Shown in pieces: positions 8,964 through 17,613 of a stretch of 64,000 bases of DNA. Made by a program: the position numbers and the translations under genes. Positions within the stretch are counted from its first letter, which is position 1. Every line of letters starts with the position of its first letter. The notes beneath the pieces were generated by a model. It searched no databases and had not been told where the DNA came from. It saw only the letters and a program-made list of their open reading frames with translations. Source of the stretch: Streptococcus gallinaceus (GTDB lineage Bacteria > Bacillota > Bacilli > Lactobacillales > Streptococcaceae); the NCBI RefSeq assembly GCF_024170225.1, contig NZ_JALJXU010000001.1, positions 62,001-126,000 on the forward strand, in the 5' to 3' direction.

Positions 8964-9222
8964 TAATTTTAACAGTTTGACGCAGGGGTTGACTGAATGT
9001 TCTTATTTCTTGCTATGCAAGTAATTTCGAATATTCGAGGCTAACTTTGTTAGCCTTGTCTCCAACCTTCAAAGGTTATCCCGAATCTTTGAAGCTAGCC
9101 AACTGTGCGGTGGTGGGTTAAAAAGGTCTGGGAGACGTTTTTAAGCTAGAAATGGAACTTGCAGGGCAAGTGTCAACAAAATCGATTTCTGCGAAATCAC
9201 GATTTTTGTCCCACACTCTTTT
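8926..9222 (+). repeat. Structured interspersed repeat, copy 1 (with ~65-bp extra segment)
   Basis: The core starts near 8975 (CAGTTTGACGCAG) and ends with the GATTTTTGTCCCAC hairpin near 9222. It matches copies at 32150-32386 and 37195-37431. Elements in order are an outer stem GTTGACT (8989-8995) with AGCCAAC (9097-9103), a small TTGCT/AGTAA hairpin, GGCTAAC/GTTAGCC, CTTCAAAG/CTTTGAAG, and an end hairpin built on AAAATCG and CGATTTTT. Unlike the other copies, it carries about 65 extra bases between 9110 and 9175. Confidence 0.85.
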
Positions 9223-9535
9223 GTGATTTTCGAATAGGTTCTGGGACGGGGGAAATGCGTTTGATTTCATTCAGGTGAATAATGCTTCCCATATTCTTAG
9301 AGAAATTTTTCATGACCAAGTGCTTTCGTTCTCTATCAAATTTGACAATTTCACCAGTAAAACTTTTCTTTTGTCCATAAATGACATGAACAGCTGTGTG
9401 TTGGTGGATGGCTGTTTCAATCGTTTGCAACAGAACCGCTTCCAGTTCTTCTTGGTCACTAATGGGTGTCGGAGCTGTTTTCGTTCCTAAAAATACCTTC
9501 ATCTGATCCAATAGAGGCTCAATGAACTTTTTCAT
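9197..9535 (-). CDS. Hypothetical protein, 112 residues
   Basis: Not confidently recognised. Residues 1-35 are helical and charged. The middle (HVIYGQKKSFTGEIVKFD) and the end (IIHLNEIKRISPV) look like a small beta-barrel fold of the YolD or Sm-like kind, which is only an impression. The start is supported by a plausible Shine-Dalgarno upstream (AAAGGATTTTACC). Its last eight or so residues and its stop codon fall inside the end hairpin of repeat copy 1, so the C terminus appears to have been rewritten by the repeat. Confidence 0.6.
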   Translation of the reverse strand: MKKFIEPLLDQMKVFLGTKTAPTPISDQEELEAVLLQTIETAIHQHTAVHVIYGQKKSFTGEIVKFDRERKHLVMKNFSKNMGSIIHLNEIKRISPVPEPIRKSQKSVGQKS

Positions 9536-9624
9536 GGTAAAATCCTTTCATCCTTGATACAATAATCTTAGCGAATTTTTTCAAAAAAGACAAGTGTCTA
9601 CGAATAGATAGTTAGGAGGAAAAT

Positions 9625-9840
9625 ATGGCAGAATTTACATTTGAAATCGAAGAAAAATTGTTGGTCCTATCTGAAAACGATAAGGGCTGGACCAAGGAAC
9701 TCAATCGCGTTTCCTTTAACGGTGCACCGGCCAAGTACGATATCCGTACCTGGAGCCCAGACCATACCAAGATGGGGAAAGGAATTACCCTTTCAAACGA
9801 AGAATTTCAAGTCATGCTGGATGCATTTGCTGGAAAATAA
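9625..9840 (+). CDS. YdbC-like single-stranded nucleic-acid-binding protein (PC4 fold)
   Basis: 71 residues matching the short YdbC family, whose Lactococcus member has a PC4/p15-like fold and binds single-stranded DNA. The pattern of alternating strands followed by a C-terminal helix (LSNEEFQVMLDAFAGK) fits. AGGAGG precedes the ATG. It is monocistronic, with its own terminator directly after the stop. The role is probably in DNA transactions, from family only. Confidence 0.8.
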   Translation: MAEFTFEIEEKLLVLSENDKGWTKELNRVSFNGAPAKYDIRTWSPDHTKMGKGITLSNEEFQVMLDAFAGK

Positions 9841-9868
9841 AAAGCTAGGAGGATTTCCTAGCTTTTTT
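9841..9868 (+). terminator. Terminator after ydbC-like gene
   Basis: AAAGCTAGGA (9841-9850) pairs with TCCTAGCTTT (9856-9865), then T-run. Its A-run side may also serve the convergent bioY. Confidence 0.85.
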
Positions 9869-9873
9869 ACTTC

Positions 9874-10413
9874 TTATTTCCAACCTTTATTTTTCAAAAT
9901 TGGCTGAAGAGAGCGCTGTGCTAAGCAAATCAAACTGATTTTGCAGATTTCTGGTAGGAGAAATGGCAGGCAGGTAAGCGCCACTGTTTTGCTCCAGCTG
10001 GTTCCTAAGTTAAATTTGAAAAAGAGGACGCCGAGGATGAAGCAAGAGGCAACTCCTAGCAGATTGGCAGCAAATACTTGGACCAATCCTGTATGTCGCT
10101 GTGTGAGTAGACTGGTGATGAGTGCGTAGGTCAGAAATCCCCATAAAAATCCTGCTGTTGGGGCTACAAATAGACTGGTCATGCCCCCTGAAAATCCAGA
10201 AAATACTGGCAAACCGATGCCACCAAGGAGCAGGTACAGTCCGACGGATGACAGGGCTAGTCTCCAAGGGAATAAACTAGCAATCAGACCGACTGCAAGG
10301 GTTTGTAGCGTAAATGGAACGGGACCAATGGCAATGGTAATCTGGGATAGTGTGATTAGTAATGCGACTGCAAGAGCGATGTAGACCAGTTGTTGAAGTT
10401 GTGTCTGTTTCAT
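9874..10413 (-). CDS. bioY: BioY, biotin-specific S component of ECF transporter
   Basis: 179 residues with about six hydrophobic helices. The family pattern near the N terminus (LSQITIAIGPVPFTLQTLAVGL) and the glycine-rich loop GGIGLPVFSGFSGG are typical BioY. It captures biotin and probably docks onto a shared ECF energising module, since no A or T gene adjoins it. A BirA-type operator lies immediately upstream of its ATG, which independently supports the biotin assignment. Confidence 0.93.
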   Translation of the reverse strand: MKQTQLQQLVYIALAVALLITLSQITIAIGPVPFTLQTLAVGLIASLFPWRLALSSVGLYLLLGGIGLPVFSGFSGGMTSLFVAPTAGFLWGFLTYALITSLLTQRHTGLVQVFAANLLGVASCFILGVLFFKFNLGTSWSKTVALTCLPFLLPEICKISLICLAQRSLQPILKNKGWK

Positions 10414-10444
10414 TTGTTACCTCGTTTATTTTTTGGGTTAACAA
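10414..10444 (-). promoter_or_regulatory. BirA biotin operator in front of bioY
   Basis: On the minus strand the half-sites TTGTTAAC and GGTAACAA flank a 15-base spacer, directly abutting the bioY ATG and covering its GAGG ribosome site. This matches the BirA box pattern (TGTTAAC, about 15 bases, GTTAACA) with one changed base. Repression by biotinyl-AMP-bound BirA is expected. Confidence 0.85.
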
Positions 10445-10502
10445 TAGTCTACCCGCTTGGGTAAGGAAAGTCAATAGCTGACAATCAGCTGTCACAAATC
10501 AG

Positions 10503-10530
10503 AAAAAATAGGCTGCGGATGCAGCCTATT
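10503..10530 (-). terminator. Terminator after NUDIX gene
   Basis: AATAGGCTGC (10507-10516) and GCAGCCTATT (10521-10530) form a perfect stem. The adjacent A-run on the plus strand gives the U-run on the minus-strand transcript. Confidence 0.85.
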
Positions 10531-10532
10531 TA

Positions 10533-11034
10533 CTAATATGATGTCTGTTGGAGGAAGTAGTTAAGAAATTCTTGAGCCAAGCTATTTGGCTTAATGGCTC
10601 CTTGTGCCTCTGATTTACTGAACCATTGCCAATGGTCGATTTCATGATTTGGCTGAACAGGACCACTGGTTGTCACGACAAAATTGAGCATGAGGGTATT
10701 GGAACCTGGATAGTACTGACTTTTATTGAAACGGATAGAAGTTGTGGTGAGTCCAAGTTCTTCCATGATTTCCCGAGCGACAGTCTGTTCGGCAGCTTCG
10801 CCTTGGTTGATATAGCCGGCAGTCAGGATATAATCTGGTCGACCATACTGCTGGATGAGGAGAATATTTTCCTGCACTTCATCGAGCACAATCATGCTAC
10901 AAGCTGTATTGAAGATGGGAAAGCGAAATTCTTGGCAAGTTGTTGCAGTAGGGGATGTTCCCTTCATTTTCTAAACATTTAAGTTCCAGTAGATGACCAC
11001 AGTCGGTGCAATAGTTTTGTGTTTTATAGGTCAT
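10533..11034 (-). pseudogene. Zinc-ribbon NUDIX hydrolase, frameshifted near its N terminus
   Basis: The C-terminal 144 codons (10533-10967) encode a complete NUDIX domain with the box GYINQGEAAEQTVAREI continuing to EELGL. The true start is probably the ATG at 11034, two bases after the pepQ stop. From there the frame reads MTYKTQNYCTDCG and then IPYCNN, a zinc-ribbon start seen in some NUDIX proteins. One extra T near 10938 (ACTTGC instead of ACTGC) breaks the fourth cysteine and the frame; removing it gives YCNNCQEFRF. The rest may still be translated from 10967, but without the zinc ribbon. Confidence 0.8.
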
Positions 11035-11036
11035 GA

Positions 11037-12122
11037 TTAGCCTTCAAAATAGAGCAATTCTTTTGGTGTTTGAGTGAAGACTTCAAATCCATTTTTTGTT
11101 ACATAGCCGCAATCTTCAATACGTATACCCACTTTTCCAGGAATGTAGATACCAGGTTCAACGGAGAAGCACATGCCTTCTTGAATTTCCATGTCATTGC
11201 CAGTCATGATAGATGGGAATTCATGGACATCCATACCCAATCCATGCCCGAGGCGGTGGTTGAAGTACTCGCCGTAGCCAGCTTTTTCAATGACATTACG
11301 GGCTGCAGCGTCGACTTCGGCCGCAGTGACACCTGGCTTGATGAAATCAAGTGCCGTTAGCTGCGCTTCCAAGCAAAGGTTGTAGATGTCTTGCTTAAAT
11401 TGGTCTGGTTTTCCGACAGCAACCGTACGGGTCATATCAGAAGTGTAGCCTAGGGTTTCGACACCTAGGTCGAACAGCAAGAGGCTGTTATTTTCAATCT
11501 TGTTGGTACCTGGAATACCGTGTGGGTTGGCAGCATTGTTTCCAGTTAGGACCATAGTCTCAAAGCTCATTTTGTTAATGCCTTGTTTTTTCATTTCAAA
11601 TTCGATTTGAGCGATGATATCTGTTTCCGTCACATCGAGGGAAATGTTGTCAAATCCGACTTGTACAGCCTTGTCTGCAAAATCTCCAGCGACCAGCATT
11701 TTTTCGATTTCATCGGCTGATTTGATGAGGCGCATTTGTTGCAAAGTAGGTGTTAAGTTGACAAATTCTCCTGAAAAGACAGTTTGCAAGCCTTTGAACT
11801 TGGTCACATTTAAGTTGTCAAATTCAACTGCGACTTGAGGCCAATCTGTAGCAGGAAGAACAGCTTTGATTTTTTCCCATGGATTTTCAGAGTCTTGGTA
11901 GCCAACAACTGGGAAGTCCAATGTCGCCTCGGCGCGAGCTACATCAAGGGCAGGCAAAAAGAGGAGTGGGCTCTTATCCGCAAAGACAAAGAGGTACATG
12001 TGGCGTTCATGTGGATCAGAAAGATAGCCAGTCAGGTAGTTAATGGAAACTGGGTCAGATAGGACAGCAGCAAAGATGTTGTCTTTTTCAAGTTTTTGAG
12101 TAAGATGTGTGATTTTTGACAT
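11037..12122 (-). CDS. pepQ: PepQ, Xaa-Pro dipeptidase
   Basis: 361 residues. It has a creatinase-like N-terminal domain and a C-terminal 'pita-bread' M24 domain. Visible metal-ligand regions are FDLGVETLGYTSDMTRT (two Asp), GHGLGMDVHE (His) and the late Glu residues SVEPG and GIRIEDCG. It cleaves dipeptides with proline in second position. The divergent arrangement with ccpA is the classical lactic-acid-bacterium pepQ/ccpA pair. AGGAG precedes the start. The frameshifted NUDIX gene follows within two bases. Confidence 0.93.
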   Translation of the reverse strand: MSKITHLTQKLEKDNIFAAVLSDPVSINYLTGYLSDPHERHMYLFVFADKSPLLFLPALDVARAEATLDFPVVGYQDSENPWEKIKAVLPATDWPQVAVEFDNLNVTKFKGLQTVFSGEFVNLTPTLQQMRLIKSADEIEKMLVAGDFADKAVQVGFDNISLDVTETDIIAQIEFEMKKQGINKMSFETMVLTGNNAANPHGIPGTNKIENNSLLLFDLGVETLGYTSDMTRTVAVGKPDQFKQDIYNLCLEAQLTALDFIKPGVTAAEVDAAARNVIEKAGYGEYFNHRLGHGLGMDVHEFPSIMTGNDMEIQEGMCFSVEPGIYIPGKVGIRIEDCGYVTKNGFEVFTQTPKELLYFEG

Positions 12123-12323
12123 GATGTTCTCCTTTGAATATGCTACCTTCTATTCTATGCCAAATACGAGAAAAATCAAGTGGAGAGTGGAAAAGAGACG
12201 AAAAAAGGTAGGGTGAGTATAAATCAATTCTGTTTTTTCTATAAACATAGAGAAGTTACTTCCATAAATAGGATATTTTTTCAGATTCTGCCAATTTTTT
12301 TCTAAAAAAGGGATTCTATCGCT

Positions 12324-12337
12324 TGAAAGTGGTTTCA
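12324..12337 (+). promoter_or_regulatory. Candidate cre site between pepQ and ccpA
   Basis: TGAAAGTGGTTTCA is a near-palindrome that matches the cre consensus except for TG in place of the central CG. It sits in the shared divergent promoter region, about 73 bases before ccpA, where autoregulation by CcpA is known in related bacteria. Confidence 0.5.
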
Positions 12338-12409
12338 AAAAATGATAAACTATAAGAGAGTGAAAGCGTAATTTTCATAAAATAAAAGTTACAGAAAGGA
12401 TATGCAAAT

Positions 12410-13414
12410 ATGATGAATACGGATGATACAGTAACGATTTATGATGTTGCCCGCGAAGCTGGTGTATCAATGGCTACTGTCAGTCGTGTTGTAAATGGCA
12501 ACAAAAATGTAAAAGAGAATACTCGTAAGAAAGTTTTAGAAGTGATTGAGCGTTTGGACTACCGCCCGAATGCTGTGGCGCGTGGTTTGGCAAGTAAGAA
12601 AACAACAACAGTTGGGGTAGTGATCCCCAATATTGCCAATGCCTACTATGCAACTCTTGCAAAAGGTATCGATGATATCGCAGAAATGTACAAGTACAAT
12701 ATTATCTTGGCCAACTCTGATGAAAATGATGATAAAGAAATCAATGTTGTAAACACTCTCTTCTCCAAACAGGTTGACGGGATTATCTTCATGGGTTATC
12801 ATTTGACAGACAAGATTCGCGCTGAGTTTTCACGTTCTCGTACGCCGATTGTTCTTGCGGGTACGGTTGATTTGGAACACCAATTGCCAAGTGTCAATAT
12901 TGACTACGGTCAAGCAGCTAAGGATGTTGTGGACTTACTGGCGAAAAACAACAAGAAGATTGCTTTTGTATCAGGTCCACTTGTGGATGAAATCAATGGC
13001 AAAATTCGTTTGTCAGGCTACAAAGAAGCCCTTCAAGCCAACGGTTTGGAATTTAACGAAGGCTTGGTTTTTGAGTCTAAGTATAAATACGAAGAAGGCT
13101 ATGCCCTTGCAGAACGCCTCTTGAATGCAGGTGCAACTGCAGCCTATGTAGCAGAAGATGAAATTGCAGCTGGTCTTTTGAATGGTATCTCTGACCGTGG
13201 AGTCAAAGTACCAGAAGAGTTTGAAATCGTGACAAGTGATGACTCGCTCGTTACCAAGTTTACACGACCAAACTTGACCTCTATCAGCCAACCACTTTAT
13301 GACATCGGTGCCATTGCCATGCGTATGCTGACAAAAATCATGCATAAAGAAGAGTTGGAGAACCGCGAAGTCGTGCTCAATCACGGCATTAAAGTGCGTC
13401 AATCTACTAAATAA
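12410..13414 (+). CDS. ccpA: CcpA, catabolite control protein A
   Basis: 334 residues, LacI/GalR family. The helix-turn-helix TIYDVAREAGVSMATVSRVV is at the N terminus, the hinge helix follows (PNAVARGLASKKT), then the periplasmic-binding-like core. CcpA binds cre sites with Ser46-phosphorylated HPr as corepressor; hprK, the kinase gene, is 8 kb upstream. The divergent pepQ confirms identity. The start is one of two tandem ATG codons after AAAGGA. It is followed by a terminator. Confidence 0.95.
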   Translation: MMNTDDTVTIYDVAREAGVSMATVSRVVNGNKNVKENTRKKVLEVIERLDYRPNAVARGLASKKTTTVGVVIPNIANAYYATLAKGIDDIAEMYKYNIILANSDENDDKEINVVNTLFSKQVDGIIFMGYHLTDKIRAEFSRSRTPIVLAGTVDLEHQLPSVNIDYGQAAKDVVDLLAKNNKKIAFVSGPLVDEINGKIRLSGYKEALQANGLEFNEGLVFESKYKYEEGYALAERLLNAGATAAYVAEDEIAAGLLNGISDRGVKVPEEFEIVTSDDSLVTKFTRPNLTSISQPLYDIGAIAMRMLTKIMHKEELENREVVLNHGIKVRQSTK

Positions 13415-13415
13415 T

Positions 13416-13440
13416 AAAAGGCTACTGTGGTAGCCTTTTT
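13416..13440 (+). terminator. Terminator after ccpA
   Basis: AAAAGGCTAC (13416-13425) with GTAGCCTTTT (13430-13439), loop TGTG. Confidence 0.88.
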
Positions 13441-13496
13441 CAATTTTTCCCGGTTTATGATAGAATAAGTAAAAAGAATGTGTGACTGGAGAGAGA

Positions 13497-14531
13497 ATGA
13501 GCAAGAAAATTATTAACATGATGTCGAGCGCTACAAAGGTATCAGGTCAGGGAGTTGGCTCTGCCTATCTGGAGCAAGTTGATCTGGTCAAAACAGGCTT
13601 ATCAGAAGAGTTTGAAGTGACCATCAACCAGTACAAATCAGCAGATATTACGCATTACCATACCATTGACCCTCAATTTTATCTGACGCAGCCGTGGTTT
13701 AGTCGTAAGGGGACATCGGTCGGTTATGTGCACATGTTGCCGGAGACGGTTGAGCAAAGTCTACAACTACCAGGTTTTGCAAAGAAAGTTTTTTACAAGT
13801 ATATGATTGCTTTTTACAAGAGAATGGACTACTTGGTGACGGTTAATCCGTATTTTATCGGTGAGTTGGCTCGTTACGGTGTGCCCAAGGAAAAAGTGAC
13901 CTATATTCCTAATTTTGTGTCCAGTCAGACTTTTCACCCATTGACAGAGCGGGAAAAGGCAGAAAATCGTGCCCAGTATGGCTTTGCACAAGATGATTTT
14001 TTAATTGTCGGAGTAGGGCAAATTCAGACCAGAAAAGGTGTCTTTGATTTCTTGAAAATGGCTGAGCGTTTACCACACTATCAATTTGTATGGGCGGGTG
14101 GATTTTCATTTGGAAAAATCACGGATGGTTACGAAGAGTTGAAAAAAGTGGTCGATAACCCACCGGCAAATGTTACCTTTTTAGGGATTGTTGAGCGGGA
14201 GAAGATGAATGCGGTCTATAATCTAGCAGACGTGATGATTTTGCCATCTTTTGAGGAACTCTTTCCCATGTCTATCTTGGAAGCCATGTGTACGCATAAG
14301 CCAATTCTGTTGCGGGATTTGGAAATTTATGAGGATATTCTCTTTGATTTTTACCGTCGAGCAGAAGATTTGGATGGTTTTATCAAGGAGATTGAACACT
14401 TGGCGCAGGATGACTACTATTATGCACAGGCGGTGGACGATGCCAAGCGGGGCAATGAATTTTATTCTCGGGACCATGTGTTAGAGATGTGGCAAGATTT
14501 TTATGAAAAGGTCCTGCCAAAAGAAAAATAG
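13497..14531 (+). CDS. GT4 glycosyltransferase, CpoA-like glycolipid synthase
   Basis: 344 residues from the ATG at 13497, which has GGAGAG just upstream. The GTG at 13482 is rejected because it lies before that site. It is a GT-B fold enzyme with the nucleotide-sugar region SFEELFPMSILEAMC near residue 250. Size and position before a 437-residue GT4 match the streptococcal pair that builds the glycolipid anchor of lipoteichoic acid. CpoA adds the second sugar to monoglucosyl-diacylglycerol. The exact sugar is not readable from the sequence. Confidence 0.75.
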   Translation: MSKKIINMMSSATKVSGQGVGSAYLEQVDLVKTGLSEEFEVTINQYKSADITHYHTIDPQFYLTQPWFSRKGTSVGYVHMLPETVEQSLQLPGFAKKVFYKYMIAFYKRMDYLVTVNPYFIGELARYGVPKEKVTYIPNFVSSQTFHPLTEREKAENRAQYGFAQDDFLIVGVGQIQTRKGVFDFLKMAERLPHYQFVWAGGFSFGKITDGYEELKKVVDNPPANVTFLGIVEREKMNAVYNLADVMILPSFEELFPMSILEAMCTHKPILLRDLEIYEDILFDFYRRAEDLDGFIKEIEHLAQDDYYYAQAVDDAKRGNEFYSRDHVLEMWQDFYEKVLPKEK

Positions 14532-14543
14532 AAAGGAATTTGG

Positions 14544-15857
14544 ATGAGAATAGGCTTATTTACAGACTCTTATTTTCCACAGGTATCTGGCGTTGCGACC
14601 TCCATCAAGACGCTGAAAACGGAGCTGGAAAAGCAGGGGCATATGGTGTTTATTTTCACCACCACGGACAAGGGTGTGAATCGCTATGAAGACTGGGATA
14701 TTATCCGCATTCCGAGTGTGCCCTTCTTTGCCTTTAAGGACCGTCGCGTGGCCTATCGGGGCTTTACCGATGCCTTGAAAATTGCCGAGCGCTACAAGTT
14801 GGATTTGATTCATACTCATACAGAATTTTCCTTGGGAATTTTAGGGAAAATGATTGCGCGTGAGTTGGATATTCCAGTGGTTCATACTTATCATACCCAG
14901 TACGAGGACTATGTTCGCTACATTGCCAATGGGAAACTCATTCGTCCAAATATGGTCAAGTACATTGTCCGAGCCTTCTTTAAGGACTTGGATGGGGTGA
15001 TTTGCCCCAGTGAAATTGTCGAAGATATCCTCAGCGAATACCAGATTACCATTCCTAAAAGGGTGATTCCGACGGGGATTGATTTGGCAAAATTTGACCG
15101 CCCAGAAATCACAGAAGACAATATCGAAGACCTACGACAACAGCTGGGAATCGCTAAAAATGAGACCATGCTGCTTAGCTTGTCTCGCCTTTCCTACGAA
15201 AAAAATATTCAGGCAGTTGTTCAAGCCATGCCAGTCATTTTAGAAGAAAATCCAAATGTGAAGTTGGTCATTGCTGGGGGTGGTCCCTATGCCAAGGATT
15301 TGGAGGCCATGATCGTAGACTTGGGCTTGGAGGCAGCTGTACAGATGACAGGTATGATTGCACCGAGTGATACGGCCCTCTACTATAAGGCGGCAGATTT
15401 CTTCATTTCGGCTTCAACGAGTGAGACTCAGGGCTTGACCTATCTGGAGAGTTTGGCCTCTGGAACTCCTATCATCGCACAAGCCAATCCTTATTTGGAA
15501 AATGTCTTGACCAATGTCATGTTCGGGGCTCTTTTTGAGGAAGAAGAAGACTTGGCAGCCACGGTTTTAGCAGCCATTGACCAGACGCCGTCTATGAACC
15601 AGCATGTGCTGGATAAGAAATTGTACGAGATTTCGGCAGAAAACTTTGGTCGCCGTGTCTATGAATACTATCTAGATTTGAAAATTGCCTATGATTTTCG
15701 GAAAAATCAATTAAACGGTGATACTGTTGCAGAAGAAATTCTCAAGGGAGCTATCGAGCTTCCCAAGCGTGCCTTCGTCAAATCCTCAGATACGACAGCA
15801 AAAATTTGGAAGGCTTCAATCAAACAAGTCAAGTCGATTCGTGATTACTTGGATTAG
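14544..15857 (+). CDS. GT4 glycosyltransferase, monoglucosyl-diacylglycerol synthase type
   Basis: 437 residues. The N-terminal acceptor domain begins RIGLFTDSYFPQVSGVATSI, characteristic of diacylglycerol glucosyltransferases. The donor site includes the conserved ETQGLTYLESLASG (E-x7-E) near residue 293. It probably transfers glucose from UDP-glucose to diacylglycerol at the inner membrane leaflet, giving the substrate for the upstream enzyme. It lies 12 bases after that gene with AAAGGAAT as ribosome site. Homologues in group B streptococcus are called IagA. Confidence 0.78.
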   Translation: MRIGLFTDSYFPQVSGVATSIKTLKTELEKQGHMVFIFTTTDKGVNRYEDWDIIRIPSVPFFAFKDRRVAYRGFTDALKIAERYKLDLIHTHTEFSLGILGKMIARELDIPVVHTYHTQYEDYVRYIANGKLIRPNMVKYIVRAFFKDLDGVICPSEIVEDILSEYQITIPKRVIPTGIDLAKFDRPEITEDNIEDLRQQLGIAKNETMLLSLSRLSYEKNIQAVVQAMPVILEENPNVKLVIAGGGPYAKDLEAMIVDLGLEAAVQMTGMIAPSDTALYYKAADFFISASTSETQGLTYLESLASGTPIIAQANPYLENVLTNVMFGALFEEEEDLAATVLAAIDQTPSMNQHVLDKKLYEISAENFGRRVYEYYLDLKIAYDFRKNQLNGDTVAEEILKGAIELPKRAFVKSSDTTAKIWKASIKQVKSIRDYLD

Positions 15858-16177
15858 AGGCTAGAAAGTTATGCTCTCATCTGTATCATTCAGCCTGCGA
15901 AGACGCTGATGTTCTTCAAGGGCTGGATGATGGTTTTATTTTCACAGTAGAAGAAGGAAAACTATCGGATTTTGAGAGACTGCTTTTCAGCTGTCTTTTT
16001 CTATGAAGGAGTGCAGTAGGAGGGCAATTTTGCCGTCAAGCGATTGGACATTTGTCCCTAAAATACTTCTATTTTAAGGTTATAATCTATTTTTTTGATG
16101 ACAAATTGGGACGAAATTCCTTTACTCACTTAAAAGAAAGTGCTACCATATATATAACGATAGCGAAAGGAGCGTAT
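15858..16177 (+). other. Gap with a gene fragment and a terminator-like hairpin
   Basis: After the glycosyltransferase stop, one frame (about 15869-16006) stays open for 45 codons without a start codon and ends LLFSCLFL. I do not recognise it, and it may be a remnant. A weak hairpin, AGACTGC with GCTGTCT (15977-15996), is followed by T5 and could end the glycosyltransferase transcript. The remainder is AT-rich and leads into the regulator gene. Confidence 0.4.
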
Positions 16178-16851
16178 ATGATTTCGAAAATGCACCAACT
16201 ATTGGATATCCTCGAAACGAATCCAGATGTATATGCCTTATTTAGGCACTGTCCCTATGAACTTTTGCGGAAAATACGGGTCAGGAAGTTTACAGATGGT
16301 GAATTTGAGTTGGAACAAGGCGAAATCTATCAGTATATGTATATCATTGTTGATGGAAGAGCCAATGTGTACTCGGAATCGGAAAATGGGAAAAATATTT
16401 TCTTTGTTGTAGTCAGTCTGGGGACTTGATTGGGGAGATGGAAATTTTTCAGCAAGTTCCTTACATCAGCTATGTGAAAGGAATTGGTGATATCCTGGCG
16501 TTGGAAATAGATAAAGATACACTGTCGAGCTGGATGGCTCTGGATCAAAATTTCAGCAGTCTATTGATCAAAAAGATTTGTGAAAATTCGTATCGAATGT
16601 GCAATCGAATGAAGCGCAATAGTCTGTATGATTTGAGACAACGGCTGGCCTATTATTTATTGGAGCAATTCGGTGGGAAACAGTTGGTATCCTTGCAGTT
16701 CAGTTCGGAAAGATTTGGGCAGGAGATGGCTGTTACCCAGCGCAGCATCAATCGTTTGTTAAAAGAATTCAAAGAAAAGCAGATTATTGAGTTAAGCCAA
16801 GGTCAGATTCAACTCTTGGACCACCAGGCTTTGACCAATTTATTAGATTAG
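16178..16851 (+). pseudogene. Crp/Fnr-family regulator, frameshifted
   Basis: From the ATG at 16178 (after AAAGGAG) a cyclic-nucleotide-binding-like fold runs to about 16405 (EGEIYQYMYIIVDGRANVY is in this part as EQGEIYQYMYI). The frame then shifts within GTTGTAGTCAG and ends early at 16429. The other frame continues QSGDLIGEMEIFQ, the conserved end of the barrel, and includes the C-terminal helix-turn-helix (RFGQEMAVTQRSINRLLKEF) to 16851. A single-base indel around 16405-16411 explains it. It immediately precedes the uridine phosphorylase/ECF genes and was probably their activator. Confidence 0.85.
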
Positions 16852-16862
16852 GAGAATGAGAG

Positions 16863-17609
16863 ATGGCATTACAACCACATATTCGTTGTGATAGAGAACA
16901 AGGGGGAAGATACGCCATATTACCCGGTGACCCACAGAGGGTGGACCGCGTAGCGGAATTTTTAGAAAATGTAGAATTCATAGCCTTTAATCGTGAACAC
17001 AAAACCATGCGTGGAACCTATAAGGGCATTCCAGTGTTGGTCACTTCGACAGGGATGGGCGGTGCGTCAACTGGTATCGCGGTAGAAGAATTAGCGCGTA
17101 TCGGTGTAGAATGTATGATTCGGATTGGCTCATGTGGTGCCTTGCAGCCGGAAATGCAAATGGGAGATTTGGTAATCTTGAACGGGGCTGTGCGTGATGA
17201 GGGAACATCAAAATCCTATGTGGATTCGATTTTCCCAGCGGTTCCAGATCCGGATGTTTTATTTGCTTTACGAGGGGCCGCTATAAAGGAAGGATTTGCC
17301 TACCATGTCGGAATTGGTCGTAGTCACGATAGTTTTTATGTTGATAATGAACGGGATGTTGACCATTTTTGGTCGAAAAAAGGTGTGCTAGCAGGCGATA
17401 TGGAAAGTGCAGCCCTATTTACCATTGGCAGTCTACGTGGGATTAAAACGGGTTCTATATTGAATACGGTAGCGCTCTACGATGGTAAATTAGAAGATGA
17501 AATCAATCAATATGTGTCTGGAGAAAATAGGGTGACACAGGGCGAGAAAAATGAAATTATTACGGCATTAGAAGCGATTGCTAGCTTAGAAGAACAAAGG
17601 AAAGGATAG
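16863..17609 (+). CDS. Nucleoside phosphorylase, uridine phosphorylase type
   Basis: 248 residues of the PNP/UDP phosphorylase family 1. The phosphate-binding GDPQRV is near residue 20, GSCGA near 95, and GDMESAALF near 175 carries the Met-Glu that binds ribose. It splits a nucleoside with phosphate into base and ribose-1-phosphate. Uridine is the likeliest substrate by resemblance, but other nucleosides cannot be excluded. It starts 11 bases after the regulator and 4 bases before the transporter S component, so it belongs to the uptake operon. Confidence 0.85.
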   Translation: MALQPHIRCDREQGGRYAILPGDPQRVDRVAEFLENVEFIAFNREHKTMRGTYKGIPVLVTSTGMGGASTGIAVEELARIGVECMIRIGSCGALQPEMQMGDLVILNGAVRDEGTSKSYVDSIFPAVPDPDVLFALRGAAIKEGFAYHVGIGRSHDSFYVDNERDVDHFWSKKGVLAGDMESAALFTIGSLRGIKTGSILNTVALYDGKLEDEINQYVSGENRVTQGEKNEIITALEAIASLEEQRKG

Positions 17610-17613
17610 AGTC

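Noticed and set aside
8926..9222. Insertion sequence or its fragment
   Set aside because: No transposase-like frame and no target duplications recognisable; conserved hairpins are internal rather than only at the ends.
12358..12376. TGAAAGCGTAATTTTCA as a cre site for ccpA
   Set aside because: Arms look right but the length is 17 rather than 14, so the spacing does not fit CcpA; the site at 12324-12337 is better.
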